This document shows, piece after piece, positions 7,128-14,632 of a stretch of DNA of 28,837 bases. Positions within the stretch are counted from its first letter, which is position 1. The number at the start of each line of letters is the position of its first letter. Below the pieces are notes generated by a model. That model searched no databases. It worked only from the letters and a program-made list of their open reading frames with translations, and was not told the origin of the DNA. Origin of the DNA: an uncultured Candidatus Melainabacteria bacterium (GTDB lineage: Bacteria; Cyanobacteriota; Vampirovibrionia; Gastranaerophilales; Gastranaerophilaceae); the NCBI GenBank assembly GCA_934699705.1, contig CAKUXD010000023.1:1-28837 (forward strand), in the 5' to 3' direction. Position numbers and translations under genes: made by a program.

Positions 7128-8142
7128 TTGTAGCCCTTTCTTGTTCTTGTACTTCTTTGATTTTATCTAAAGAAAAATTAAATTTATATAGATAGTATAT
7201 TCCAACAATCGTTAAGAGTGTAACAATTAAAACTGGGTGAACCAGAGATATTGCTAGTATGGTTGATTTGTTGACACCATAAATACCTAATGCGATTAAA
7301 TATGCCGCCTGATATGGTCCGAAAAATATTGATGTAGATGGTAGCATCGCTGAAAATGATATTAAACTTATAACAAATAAACTCGCAGAAAATGGTAAGT
7401 TTAAATTGAAGCTTGCTAAAACTAAAAATACAATGTAACATTCAAGACCCCAGATTAATGCGCTCATTACTGCTGATTTTAAAGATAATTTCCAACTGTC
7501 TAAAACTTCAAAACCTTCCATGAATGAATTTGCATGTTTGTTTAAACTTTTAACCACATTTGATAATTTTTTTAGATAAATTTTTTCTAAAACTTCTTCA
7601 ATTTTTTGGCAAACAATATCAATTTTGTTGAATTTAAAAATCAGGTAAAATGCAATCATACTGCCGATAAACACAAATCCAAAAAAGTATATTGCACTTA
7701 AAATTACAGGATTATTTTTGCAATAAAACAATACACCAAAAAGCAAAATAAAAAATACACTTATGCCGTCTTGAGTTCTTTCTAAAATGATTGAACCAAA
7801 AATTTTCATTTTGTTTTCTTGTTTATTTTCACCTAAATAATATGCACGATAGATATCACCTGCTCTTGCTGGCAAAAAACTATTCAGCATGCTTCCTACG
7901 ACAAATACTGCGCCTAAATGCCAATTTGAATACTTTGGATTATCCATTAATAATGCTTTCCAACGTATTCCGCGCAAATACATCGTAAAATAATACAAAA
8001 ATACAATCCAAAAAAGATATTTAAAACTGAACATTTTAAAAGCGCTAAAAAATTCTTCAGCACTCATATCCTTAAAGATATATACCAGAAAAGCTAAGAA
8101 TAATATTGTAACTAGTATTGTGAATATTTTCTTTTTATTCAT
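7117..8142 (-). CDS. Lysylphosphatidylglycerol synthase TM-region / flippase-like membrane protein (UPF0104)
   Basis: A 341-residue polytopic membrane protein with about eight helices. It carries the family motifs MYLRGIRWKALL, NSFLPARAGDIYRAYYLG and ILERTQDG, plus a C-terminal FFGPYQAAYLIALGIYG segment. The domain is known as the flippase part of MprF and as a stand-alone membrane protein; the transported lipid or glycan carrier is unknown here. There is no C-terminal aminoacyl-transferase domain, so it is not a full MprF. It is followed, with an 11-base overlap, by a pilin-like gene. TGATAAAAT ends exactly six bases before its ATG and there is no Shine-Dalgarno, so a leaderless message is likely. 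Confidence 0.85.
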   Translation of the reverse strand: MNKKKIFTILVTILFLAFLVYIFKDMSAEEFFSAFKMFSFKYLFWIVFLYYFTMYLRGIRWKALLMDNPKYSNWHLGAVFVVGSMLNSFLPARAGDIYRAYYLGENKQENKMKIFGSIILERTQDGISVFFILLFGVLFYCKNNPVILSAIYFFGFVFIGSMIAFYLIFKFNKIDIVCQKIEEVLEKIYLKKLSNVVKSLNKHANSFMEGFEVLDSWKLSLKSAVMSALIWGLECYIVFLVLASFNLNLPFSASLFVISLISFSAMLPSTSIFFGPYQAAYLIALGIYGVNKSTILAISLVHPVLIVTLLTIVGIYYLYKFNFSLDKIKEVQEQERATNEI

Positions 8143-8148
8143 AGTAAA

Positions 8149-8157
8149 ATTTTATCA
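8149..8157 (-). promoter_or_regulatory. Extended -10 with leaderless geometry for the flippase-like gene
   Basis: On the minus strand TGATAAAAT (8157-8149) is followed by six bases and the ATG at 8142. No good -35 is present, which fits an extended -10 promoter. Confidence 0.5.
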
Positions 8158-8179
8158 TAAATTGGGCTAAAATGCTAAA

Positions 8180-8911
8180 TTAATATGGTTTATTAATCAG
8201 GTTTTTGTGTGTTGCCAATTCAATATTGTCATTTAATGGTTTAAGTTTAATATCGTCGTTATAACGTTTTTTTAGAGCTAATTCAATCAAAAAGTCTGCA
8301 AAATGAGGGTTTTTAGGTAAGAAAGAGCCGTGTAAATACGTTCCAAACACGTTTTTATATCTTGCACCTTCTGTTTTATCTTCACCGTTGTTGCCGTTTC
8401 CTATTAAAATCGTTGATATAGGTTTAGTTTCACCTTGCAGGTAGGTTAAACCACTATGATTTTCAAATCCAACAAGGGTATTCGGAGTTAAAAAGTCAAT
8501 TTCTGAAGTTACATTTCCGATAAATCTTTTGTTTCCAGCCAAAGTATAAGCGTCTAAAAGGCTTATTCCGTCAAGTTTAGAACCGTCTTGTGCCTTGTAA
8601 TAATGCCCTAAAAGCTGATATCCACCGCATATTGCAAGAAAAACGGCATTGTTATCGCGTTCTTGGGTTAAAAATTCTTTGTTTTTTTTCAATTCTTCGG
8701 CGACATCAATTTGTTGTCTATCTTGACCCCCACCAATAAAATATATATCGTGAGGTTTTATTTCATCACCAATGTTAATTTCTTCGGCTATAAATTTTAT
8801 TCCGCGCCATTCACAACGATTTTTTAACGTCATAACATTTCCAATATCGCCATAAAGGTTCATTAATTTTGGATAAATATGCGCAAATGTAAGTTCCAAA
8901 TTTGTATTCAT
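8180..8911 (-). CDS. gatD: GatD, glutamine amidotransferase subunit of lipid II isoglutaminyl synthase
   Basis: GatD hydrolyses glutamine and passes ammonia to MurT, which amidates the D-Glu of lipid II in peptidoglycan synthesis. The 243-residue protein has HIYPKLMNLYGDIGN at the N-terminus, FIGGGQDRQQ at about 58-67, the nucleophile elbow AICGGYQLLG (Cys95) and the catalytic His in TYLHGSFLPKNP (His194). Length and residue positions agree with GatD rather than cobyric acid synthase. Most relatives sit beside murT; no murT is present here. On the minus strand TAAACT stands six bases before the ATG, a further candidate leaderless start. Confidence 0.88.
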   Translation of the reverse strand: MNTNLELTFAHIYPKLMNLYGDIGNVMTLKNRCEWRGIKFIAEEINIGDEIKPHDIYFIGGGQDRQQIDVAEELKKNKEFLTQERDNNAVFLAICGGYQLLGHYYKAQDGSKLDGISLLDAYTLAGNKRFIGNVTSEIDFLTPNTLVGFENHSGLTYLQGETKPISTILIGNGNNGEDKTEGARYKNVFGTYLHGSFLPKNPHFADFLIELALKKRYNDDIKLKPLNDNIELATHKNLINKPY

Positions 8912-8952
8912 ACTTAAAGTTTATTACAAATTAATAATTAAAGCAACAAAAA

Positions 8953-8979
8953 AAGAGCATATCCATCGGATATGCTCTT
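8953..8979 (-). terminator. Rho-independent terminator of the HU gene
   Basis: A 12-bp perfect stem (AAGAGCATATCC, 8953-8964, with 8968-8979) and 3-base loop. On the minus strand it is followed by T7. It separates the HU gene from gatD. Confidence 0.9.
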
Positions 8980-9005
8980 AAATTTTCCGTTCTATTGTTG
9001 GTTAA

Positions 9006-9284
9006 TTATTTACCGTTAACAATAGCTCTGAATCTTTTACCAGCTGTGAATGCAGGAACTGTTTTAGCAGGAATTTTAATTTCTTTACCGTTTTGAGGGT
9101 TTCTGCCGTTTCTAGCTGCACGTTTGCGAGGTTCGAAAGTACCAAAACCAACTAATGTTACTTTTTTACCTTTAGCAAGTGTTTTTTCAACTGTATCAAC
9201 GAATGCTGTTACTACATCGTATGCTTCTTTTTGTGTAACTTTTGCTTTTTTTGATAATTCTTGTACTAATTCTTCTTTGTTCAT
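9006..9284 (-). CDS. hup: DNA-binding protein HU
   Basis: A nucleoid protein that binds and bends DNA as a dimer. The 92 residues match HU throughout: MNKEELVQELSKKAKVTQK, GFGTFEPRKRAARNGRNPQ and the DNA-contacting arm ending IPAKTVPAFTAGKRFR. MNKEE is chosen over a Met five codons upstream because AAGGA stands six bases before it and this is the universal HU N-terminus. It is monocistronic: it has its own promoter (TTGCTA-16-TATAAT) and its own terminator. Confidence 0.97.
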   Translation of the reverse strand: MNKEELVQELSKKAKVTQKEAYDVVTAFVDTVEKTLAKGKKVTLVGFGTFEPRKRAARNGRNPQNGKEIKIPAKTVPAFTAGKRFRAIVNGK

Positions 9285-9318
9285 TTTGTGTCCTTTCATA
9301 AATTTATGTACAAGATTT

Positions 9319-9346
9319 ATTATATCTGGGAAATTTGAAATAGCAA
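9319..9346 (-). promoter_or_regulatory. HU gene promoter
   Basis: On the minus strand TTGCTA (9346-9341), 16 bases, TATAAT (9324-9319). This gives a leader of roughly 28 bases containing an AAGGA ribosome-binding site. Confidence 0.65.
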
Positions 9347-9489
9347 GAATATTACGTTTTTTTTACATTTTAGCCATATAGTATAGCTGAAATTCAGTAA
9401 TAGTCTGATTTGCTAAAGGTTAAGAAACTTAATATATCTATACAAAAAGTAAAAAATACCTTTTCGGGCATGCTTTTGTATTCTTTTTT

Positions 9490-9498
9490 TGATAAAAT
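9490..9498 (+). promoter_or_regulatory. Extended -10 upstream of the GT2 gene
   Basis: TGATAAAAT lies 41 bases before the ATG at 9540. No consensus -35 is evident. A leader of about 35 bases with AGAGG is predicted. Apart from this and the HU promoter I see nothing in 9300-9539. Confidence 0.4.
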
Positions 9499-9539
9499 TA
9501 TTTAGTAATGGGATTTTCCACTAGAGGTTTTTAGAATAG

Positions 9540-10877
9540 ATGAAAGAAAGATTCATATTATTTACTATTATTGCTGGTTTGACGGTGTTTTTATACATTT
9601 ATCAATACCATTTTAATACTATATGGGGATTGGTTTTCCTTATTTTTGGCATGACTGTTTACACAATTTACATGACTTTGGCAGATAAGCATAAAAAGCG
9701 TAAATTACTTAAAAATCCAAAAGTTATAAATGAAAACTATAAACCATTTGTTACAATCATGGTGCCTGCTCATAATGAAGGCGCGGTGATTTCACAGACT
9801 GTTGAAAATATTTTGCAATTAGATTATCCAAACTTTGAACTTATTGTTATAGATGATAGAAGTGATGATAATACTGCAGATGTAATTCGCGAATTAGAAC
9901 AAAAGCATGACAAGGTTAAGGCGTTGGTTAGAAAAAAAGACGCTTTCCCTGGCAAATCAGCCGTTTTGAATGATGCTTTAGTTTATGCAAAAGGTGAAGC
10001 TATTTTAGTTTTTGATGCTGATGCAAGAGTGGATTCAGATTTTTTAACAAAGTTAATTCCAAATTTAGAACCAGAAGATGTTGGCGCAGTTCAAGCCAGA
10101 AAAGTTATTTCAAACAGAAATGTAAACTTTTTAACCCGTTGTCAAGATAATGAAATGACACTTGATTCTCACTTCCAAATTGGTCGTGATGCAGTAAAAG
10201 GGGCGGTGGAATTAAGAGGAAACGGCGAATTAATTAAAAGAAAAGCGCTTGAAGATATCGGCGGTTGGAATAATTATACACTTGTTGATGATTTAGACAT
10301 GTCAACAAGACTTCAGATAAAAGGTTGGGATATTCGTTTTTGTCCTGAAGCGCAGGTTAGAGAAGAAGGCGTTATTTATTTAATGCCTCTTTACAGACAA
10401 CGCAGACGTTGGTATGAGGGTACAGTAAGACGCTATTTAGAACTTTTCGGTAAGGTTTTAACCTCTAAAAAAATGTCTTTGCGTGCAAGATTAGACATGA
10501 CAGCTTATTTATCAGAATTTATTATGCCGACGTGGTTTATTTTTGAGGTTATTATAAGATGTTTTAAAGTTTTAACTGATAAAGTTGCAGTTGATGATAT
10601 AGGTATTTTTACATCACTTTTAGTAGGTCTTGTAATTGGTATTTGCTTCACTCTTGCAACTCGTTACAGTTTAAGAAAATACAATAAATTGAGTCGTTGG
10701 GAAGCTCTTAAACAAGCCGTAGAAACTTCAGCATACATTTTAGCAATATGGTTCCCTGTTGCGTTTTATGTGTCTTTGAAGATTTTATTCAAACCAAAAG
10801 ATATGGATTGGGGTAAAACAACTCATGGGCTTATTTTAGAAGAAGAACAACAACATAAAGAAAAAGTAGGAGTATAA
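9540..10877 (+). CDS. Membrane glycosyltransferase, family GT2 (processive type)
   Basis: A 445-residue inner-membrane enzyme resembling polysaccharide synthases such as PgaC and hyaluronan or cellulose synthases. Two N-terminal helices (about 5-47) precede a GT-A domain with VTIMVPAHNE (71-80), IDDRSDDN (104-111), the DAD metal site (159-161), VDDLD (249-253) and QRRRW (287-291), followed by further helices (about 320-430). The D,D,D,QxxRW set is that of processive beta-glycosyltransferases making exopolysaccharide, but no partner or export genes adjoin, so the product is unknown. apt follows 19 bases downstream and is probably co-transcribed. A weak AGAGG ribosome-binding site sits rather far (12 bases) from the ATG. 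Confidence 0.9.
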   Translation: MKERFILFTIIAGLTVFLYIYQYHFNTIWGLVFLIFGMTVYTIYMTLADKHKKRKLLKNPKVINENYKPFVTIMVPAHNEGAVISQTVENILQLDYPNFELIVIDDRSDDNTADVIRELEQKHDKVKALVRKKDAFPGKSAVLNDALVYAKGEAILVFDADARVDSDFLTKLIPNLEPEDVGAVQARKVISNRNVNFLTRCQDNEMTLDSHFQIGRDAVKGAVELRGNGELIKRKALEDIGGWNNYTLVDDLDMSTRLQIKGWDIRFCPEAQVREEGVIYLMPLYRQRRRWYEGTVRRYLELFGKVLTSKKMSLRARLDMTAYLSEFIMPTWFIFEVIIRCFKVLTDKVAVDDIGIFTSLLVGLVIGICFTLATRYSLRKYNKLSRWEALKQAVETSAYILAIWFPVAFYVSLKILFKPKDMDWGKTTHGLILEEEQQHKEKVGV

Positions 10878-10896
10878 TTCAAAAAGGGGTAGATAA

Positions 10897-11421
10897 ATGT
10901 TAGCAGGTATTAAAGAAAAAATTAGAGCCATTCAAGATTTTCCAAAGGAAGGTATCTTATTTAGAGATATTACAACAGCTTTAAAAGAACCTGAAACGAT
11001 GAAGAATATGGTTGATTTCTTGTATGAACATTATAAAGATATGAAAATTGATTATGTTGCAGGCATGGAATCAAGAGGTTTTATTGTTGGCATGCCTTTG
11101 GCGTATAAGTTGAATGTTGGTTTTATTCCAATCAGAAAACCACACAAATTACCTGCTCCAACTTTTAAAGAAACTTACGAGCTTGAATATGGTACTGACA
11201 CAATTGAAATGCATAAAGACGCAATCGAAGAAGGTAAAAATGTTTTAATTGTAGATGACTTATTAGCAACAGGCGGAACAGCAAGCGCTGCTTGCAGACT
11301 TATTGGTCAAGCTAAAGCAAATGTTGTGGGTGCAACTTTCTGGATTGAATTGAATGGACTTGGCGGACGCGAAAAATTAGAAAATTTAGGCGTTGATGTT
11401 TTCACAATGTTGCAATACTAA
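10897..11421 (+). CDS. apt: Adenine phosphoribosyltransferase
   Basis: Apt salvages adenine with PRPP to give AMP. The 174-residue protein shows the typical N-terminus (IRAIQDFPKEGILFRDIT), the flexible loop (RKPHKLPAPTFKETYELEYG) and the PRPP-binding motif VLIVDDLLATGGTA (116-129). Length is normal. AAGGGG about nine bases upstream supports the start. It lies 19 bases after the GT2 gene with a GC-rich terminator behind it; there is no functional link to its neighbour that I can see. Confidence 0.97.
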   Translation: MLAGIKEKIRAIQDFPKEGILFRDITTALKEPETMKNMVDFLYEHYKDMKIDYVAGMESRGFIVGMPLAYKLNVGFIPIRKPHKLPAPTFKETYELEYGTDTIEMHKDAIEEGKNVLIVDDLLATGGTASAACRLIGQAKANVVGATFWIELNGLGGREKLENLGVDVFTMLQY

Positions 11422-11438
11422 TTTTAAAATGATATTTT

Positions 11439-11465
11439 AACGGCGGGCGCGAAGCGCCCGCCGTT
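11439..11465 (+). terminator. Rho-independent terminator after apt
   Basis: A 12-bp stem AACGGCGGGCGC / GCGCCCGCCGTT with loop GAA, followed on the plus strand by TTGTTTT. It is strikingly GC-rich for this DNA and separates apt from the convergent higA. Confidence 0.9.
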
Positions 11466-11481
11466 TTGTTTTACAAAAAAT

Positions 11482-11766
11482 CTACAAAGCTATAATTTCT
11501 ACCTTAGACAAATCTGTTTTTTGTTTTGCCTGCCACAAATCGTATGCAACTTGCATTCTAAGCCATAATTCAGGTGATGTTTTTAGTGCTTTTGATAATT
11601 TTAGAGCCATTTCAGGGCTAATACCTGATTTTGCATTTGTAATTTCAGATAAATTTTTACGACTTGTACCAATTTTTAGTGCAAACTCTGAAATACTAAA
11701 GTTTAAAGGTTTTATCCAATCTTCTAATAAAATTTTTCCAGGATGAGGTGGGTTAAACATTTCCAT
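11482..11766 (-). CDS. higA: Antitoxin HigA, XRE-family DNA-binding protein
   Basis: A 94-residue helix-turn-helix antitoxin that should bind and neutralise HigB and repress the operon. It has the HigA hallmarks: an N-terminal PPHPGKILLEDWI, the HTH at about 27-50 (SEFALKIGTSRKNLSEITN), SGISPEMALKLSKAL and the closing SPELWLRMQVAYDLWQA. AAAGGA eight bases upstream gives the start. It lies 14 bases downstream of higB, in the toxin-first order typical of this family. Confidence 0.93.
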   Translation of the reverse strand: MEMFNPPHPGKILLEDWIKPLNFSISEFALKIGTSRKNLSEITNAKSGISPEMALKLSKALKTSPELWLRMQVAYDLWQAKQKTDLSKVEIIAL

Positions 11767-11780
11767 AAATTATGTCCTTT

Positions 11781-12059
11781 CTAGTGATAATCTTGATAAT
11801 CAACAATATAAACATTTTCGTTTTCAAATTTAAAGGTTATTCTCCAGTTTGCTTGAACGGTAACTGACCATAGCCCTTTTAAATCTCCTGAAAGAGGGTG
11901 TAAACGATAGGCTGGTGAGCCCAAATCGTTTAGGTCTGACATAGCATTTAAAACTGCAAGTATTCTTGAAATTTTATTGGCGTGTATGGCTTGAATACCT
12001 TTTGTTGAGCCTGTTTTAAAGAATTTTTCAAGCCCTTTATGCACGAATGATTTTATCAT
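11781..12059 (-). CDS. higB: Toxin HigB, RelE/ParE-superfamily mRNA interferase
   Basis: A 92-residue RelE-fold toxin; family members cleave mRNA on the ribosome. Recognisable segments are KGLEKFFKTGSTKGI, the SPAYRLHPLSGDLKGLWS core and the C-terminal NWRITFKFE ... YIVDYQDYH. It is full length with no frameshift. The ATG directly follows a perfect promoter, so the toxin would be translated from a leaderless mRNA while higA has a Shine-Dalgarno. This difference could help keep antitoxin in excess; that last point is inference. Confidence 0.93.
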   Translation of the reverse strand: MIKSFVHKGLEKFFKTGSTKGIQAIHANKISRILAVLNAMSDLNDLGSPAYRLHPLSGDLKGLWSVTVQANWRITFKFENENVYIVDYQDYH

Positions 12060-12065
12060 ATTAAT

Positions 12066-12094
12066 ATTGTAACCTATAACGTAACAGGTGTCAA
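12066..12094 (-). promoter_or_regulatory. higBA promoter, leaderless geometry
   Basis: On the minus strand TTGACA (12094-12089), 17 bases, TACAAT (12071-12066), six bases, ATG (12059). The spacer has GTTAC repeats (GTTACGTTATAGGTTAC) that are candidates for HigA binding, since HigA-type antitoxins autoregulate; no true palindrome was identified. Confidence 0.8.
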
Positions 12095-12107
12095 GTGTGC
12101 CATATTA

Positions 12108-12767
12108 TTATTTACACCTGAATTTTGCGTAATCTTTTAATACGGAATTGCTTCCAGTTTCTTTGTCGAAGGCTTCAAAGTATGCGTAAGCCTTACAATA
12201 GTCGCCTTTTTGTAAATAAATTTCCGCGGAATGACTAATGAAACATTCATCATGAGTTATCATATAAGTATTTTCAAGATCCTTTAAGGCGTTATCGTAT
12301 TCGCCTGCGATAAAATATACGTTTGCTCTTTCAAAATAAATTTGAGGTTTTGAGGAATCTAATTTTATAGCTTCGTCAAACAAATCAAGAACTTTAGGGG
12401 TGATTTTTCTTTCTTTTTTGAAATTTGCAACTGCCATTTCAGCGTAAGTATGAGGGGCTTTTTTAAACTCAAGTGATTTTTCAAAAAAGCCTAAAGATTT
12501 GTCGTATTCTTCAAGGTTAAGATAGGCATGACCTTTTAAATAATATAAAGACGCTGATTTGGGTGCTATTTTTAGCAGAAAATCAATTTTTTTAATAGCT
12601 TTTTGTGGATTTGAATTTATTTCTTTAAAAAATGTATAATAAGTTTTACAACCAATTCCGACAAATACAAACAATGCAATTATAACCAAACAACCGATAA
12701 AGGTAAATTTGATTACAATGCGAAATTTGTCAAAATTTTCTTGGAGATTGTCTAATATTTTGTCCAT
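12108..12767 (-). CDS. Membrane-anchored TPR protein
   Basis: A 219-residue protein with one hydrophobic segment (about 17-40, IVIKFTFIGCLVIIALFVFV) followed by four or five tetratricopeptide-like helix pairs, e.g. ASLYYLKGHAYLNLEEYDKS and PQIYFERANVYFIAGEYDNA. TPR domains bind partner proteins; none is identifiable here. It lies 31 bases downstream of the sugar-porter gene. No Shine-Dalgarno is clear. A weak TTAAAT stands seven bases before the ATG and could be another leaderless-type -10. Confidence 0.8.
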   Translation of the reverse strand: MDKILDNLQENFDKFRIVIKFTFIGCLVIIALFVFVGIGCKTYYTFFKEINSNPQKAIKKIDFLLKIAPKSASLYYLKGHAYLNLEEYDKSLGFFEKSLEFKKAPHTYAEMAVANFKKERKITPKVLDLFDEAIKLDSSKPQIYFERANVYFIAGEYDNALKDLENTYMITHDECFISHSAEIYLQKGDYCKAYAYFEAFDKETGSNSVLKDYAKFRCK

Positions 12768-12798
12768 AAAATGTATTTAATAATATTTTTTTATTTGT

Positions 12799-14163
12799 CT
12801 AAAAATTTCTTGGATTAACGTTGTTTATCCAGTTTTCTTCGATTTTTTCAAGAGAAATTCCTTTTGTTTCAGGAACGCAGAAATAAACAAAGATTATGCA
12901 AAGAATTGAAACAAATCCAAATATCCAGAAAGTCCAAGCACCGCCAATTCTGTGTAGAAGTATTGGAAAACTTGCAACAACAAAGAAGTTGAAGGCAAAG
13001 TTTGAAACTGTGCAGATACTCATTGAAATTCCGCGGATTTTAAGCGGAAAAACTTCTGATACAATAATCCAACCAACAGGTCCAAGGCTCATTGCAAAGA
13101 AAATAATATATGTTACTAAACTTCCGACTGCAACCCATTTTTGGTACGAGCCTAAAACATCAGCAAATGCAAAAGATGTGCCAAGAGCGAATAAACTTAG
13201 CATTACGCCTGTTAAACCAAGGTATAATAATGGTTTTCTGCCTAATTTGTCTGTAAAATATATAGCAACAATTGTCATTAAGAAGTTAATTATACCAATG
13301 CCTGCTGTCGCGTAAATAGCTGTGATATTGCTATCAAAGCCTGCAGATTTGAAGATTGTAGGTGCATAGTAAATTATTGTGTTTATTCCTGTACAAATTT
13401 GTGCAAACATAATTCCAATGCCCACAACAAACGGCATAACCATCCATTTTTTGAATACGAATTTTTCATTTTTTTCCGAACTTTTACTAATTGTTTGTTT
13501 AATATCTTCAATTTCTTTGTCTGCATCAATTGAAGGTTCAATTTTTTGGAAAACTTTTTTAGCTTCTTCGTTTCTGTTTTTGCTAACAAGCCAACGCGGT
13601 GTGTCTTGCATTAAGCTCATTCCAACCAGTAAAATCAAACTTGGTACAACTCCTGCAAATAACATCCATCGCCAGCTATAAACTGCATTTGCAAAGGCTG
13701 AATTAATTACATAAGAAAATAAAATACCAGCCGTAATTGCCCATTGATAAAGTGATACAAGTGTACCTCTTAGTGCTTTTGGCGAAATTTCTGACAGATA
13801 CAAAGGCACAACGAAGTTAACAATACCAACTGCGAAGCCGACAAAAATTCTTGAAATTACTAAAACAACTACATTTGGAGCTAATGCACATAAAATTGAA
13901 CCAGTCATAAAAATTACGGCGGTTGCCATAATTATTTTTTTACGACCAAAAATATCAGCTAAAATGCCATTTGTAGCTGCCCCAATAACCGCACCGATTA
14001 GAACAGAACTTACTAAAAAACCTTGAAGTGAATCTGATAAATCCCAGGTTTCATTTATAAATAATAGCGCGCCTGAAATTACCCCTGTGTCGTAACCTGA
14101 TAGTAAACCACCCAAAGACGCTACTATTGCTACAATATATAGCCATAAATACTTCATTTTCAT
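12799..14163 (-). CDS. MFS sugar porter (sugar:proton symporter family)
   Basis: A 454-residue transporter with twelve predicted helices in two halves. Sugar-porter signatures are present: GGLLSGYDTGVISGALLFI near the N-terminus, GILADIFGRKKI, VPLYLSEISPKALRGT, DKLGRKPLLY, EVFPLKIRG and the closing PETKGISLEKIE. Family members such as XylE and GalP bring in pentoses or hexoses with protons; the sugar cannot be named. The frame can start at 14199, but that codon falls just after a TATAAT and would not be transcribed; 14163, ten bases after AAAGGG, is preferred. The leader holds a long inverted repeat (see 14171-14221). A cupin gene lies just upstream. Confidence 0.93.
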   Translation of the reverse strand: MKMKYLWLYIVAIVASLGGLLSGYDTGVISGALLFINETWDLSDSLQGFLVSSVLIGAVIGAATNGILADIFGRKKIIMATAVIFMTGSILCALAPNVVVLVISRIFVGFAVGIVNFVVPLYLSEISPKALRGTLVSLYQWAITAGILFSYVINSAFANAVYSWRWMLFAGVVPSLILLVGMSLMQDTPRWLVSKNRNEEAKKVFQKIEPSIDADKEIEDIKQTISKSSEKNEKFVFKKWMVMPFVVGIGIMFAQICTGINTIIYYAPTIFKSAGFDSNITAIYATAGIGIINFLMTIVAIYFTDKLGRKPLLYLGLTGVMLSLFALGTSFAFADVLGSYQKWVAVGSLVTYIIFFAMSLGPVGWIIVSEVFPLKIRGISMSICTVSNFAFNFFVVASFPILLHRIGGAWTFWIFGFVSILCIIFVYFCVPETKGISLEKIEENWINNVNPRNF

Positions 14164-14170
14164 AAAAAAG

Positions 14171-14221
14171 CGACCCTTTCTGTCTATAATATCTGTCATA
14201 TATTATAGCAAAAAAGGGTCG
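14171..14221 (-). promoter_or_regulatory. Interrupted palindrome over promoter, ribosome-binding site and U-tract of the sugar-porter gene
   Basis: Outer arms CGACCCTTT (14171-14179) / AAAGGGTCG (14213-14221) and inner arms TATAATAT (14185-14192) / ATATTATA (14200-14207) flank a 7-base centre. Read on the minus strand, the inner arm contains an extended -10 (TGCTATAAT), the distal arm contains the AAAGGG Shine-Dalgarno, and CTTTTTT then the ATG follow at once. It can act as terminator for read-through from the cupin gene, as operator, or as a ribosome-binding-site sequester. Confidence 0.6.
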
Positions 14222-14260
14222 CAGTTTAAAGTGTTATTTTATTAATTTCATAATTTCTTC

Positions 14261-14566
14261 TTAAATCCTTGTAACTGTAAATTTTGAATTATGTTTACCA
14301 ATAACTTTATGAGGTGTCTTTGCTGGAATAATGAACATTTCTCCTTTCTTAACTTTATGCTCTTTATTTTCTATTATAAAAATAATTTCACCTTTCAAAA
14401 CGTAAATTCCAGCGTCTACTGGTGAATAGTGTTCTGGCATAACTTGGTCTTTTTCAATTGAAATTAACAATAACTTATAATCTTCTTCTTCAAGAATAAC
14501 GTGTTTTTGAAATGATTGTGAGTTAAATTCGATTGAATTTTCTAAATTAAATGGTTGTAAATACAT
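14261..14566 (-). CDS. Small cupin-domain protein
   Basis: A 101-residue single-domain cupin. The conserved beta-barrel strands are visible: QVMPEHYSPVDAGIYVLKGEIIF (motif 1, with His/Glu-type ligands partly replaced), KKGEMFIIPAKTPHKV (motif 2, with Pro and His). Family functions range from metal-dependent enzymes to sugar or small-ligand sensing. AGGAGG five bases upstream sets the start. It lies upstream of a sugar porter on the same strand, so a link to sugar use is possible but unproven. Confidence 0.8.
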   Translation of the reverse strand: MYLQPFNLENSIEFNSQSFQKHVILEEEDYKLLLISIEKDQVMPEHYSPVDAGIYVLKGEIIFIIENKEHKVKKGEMFIIPAKTPHKVIGKHNSKFTVTRI

Positions 14567-14632
14567 AAAATCCTCCTTATAAGAGAAGTATTTTATGAGT
14601 GTTAAAATTTTTCAATTAATAAATTAGGCAAT

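Noticed and set aside
11482..12059. Mobile element around higBA
   Set aside because: No integrase, terminal repeats or target duplications are visible; toxin-antitoxin pairs also occur alone in chromosomes.
12896..13315. 139-codon frame antisense to the sugar porter
   Set aside because: It lies wholly inside a well-supported gene, has no ribosome-binding site, and its sequence mirrors the transporter's codons.
14164..14199. Earlier start of the sugar porter
   Set aside because: The codon is two bases after a TATAAT and would not be in that transcript; the family N-terminus begins near MKMKYLW.
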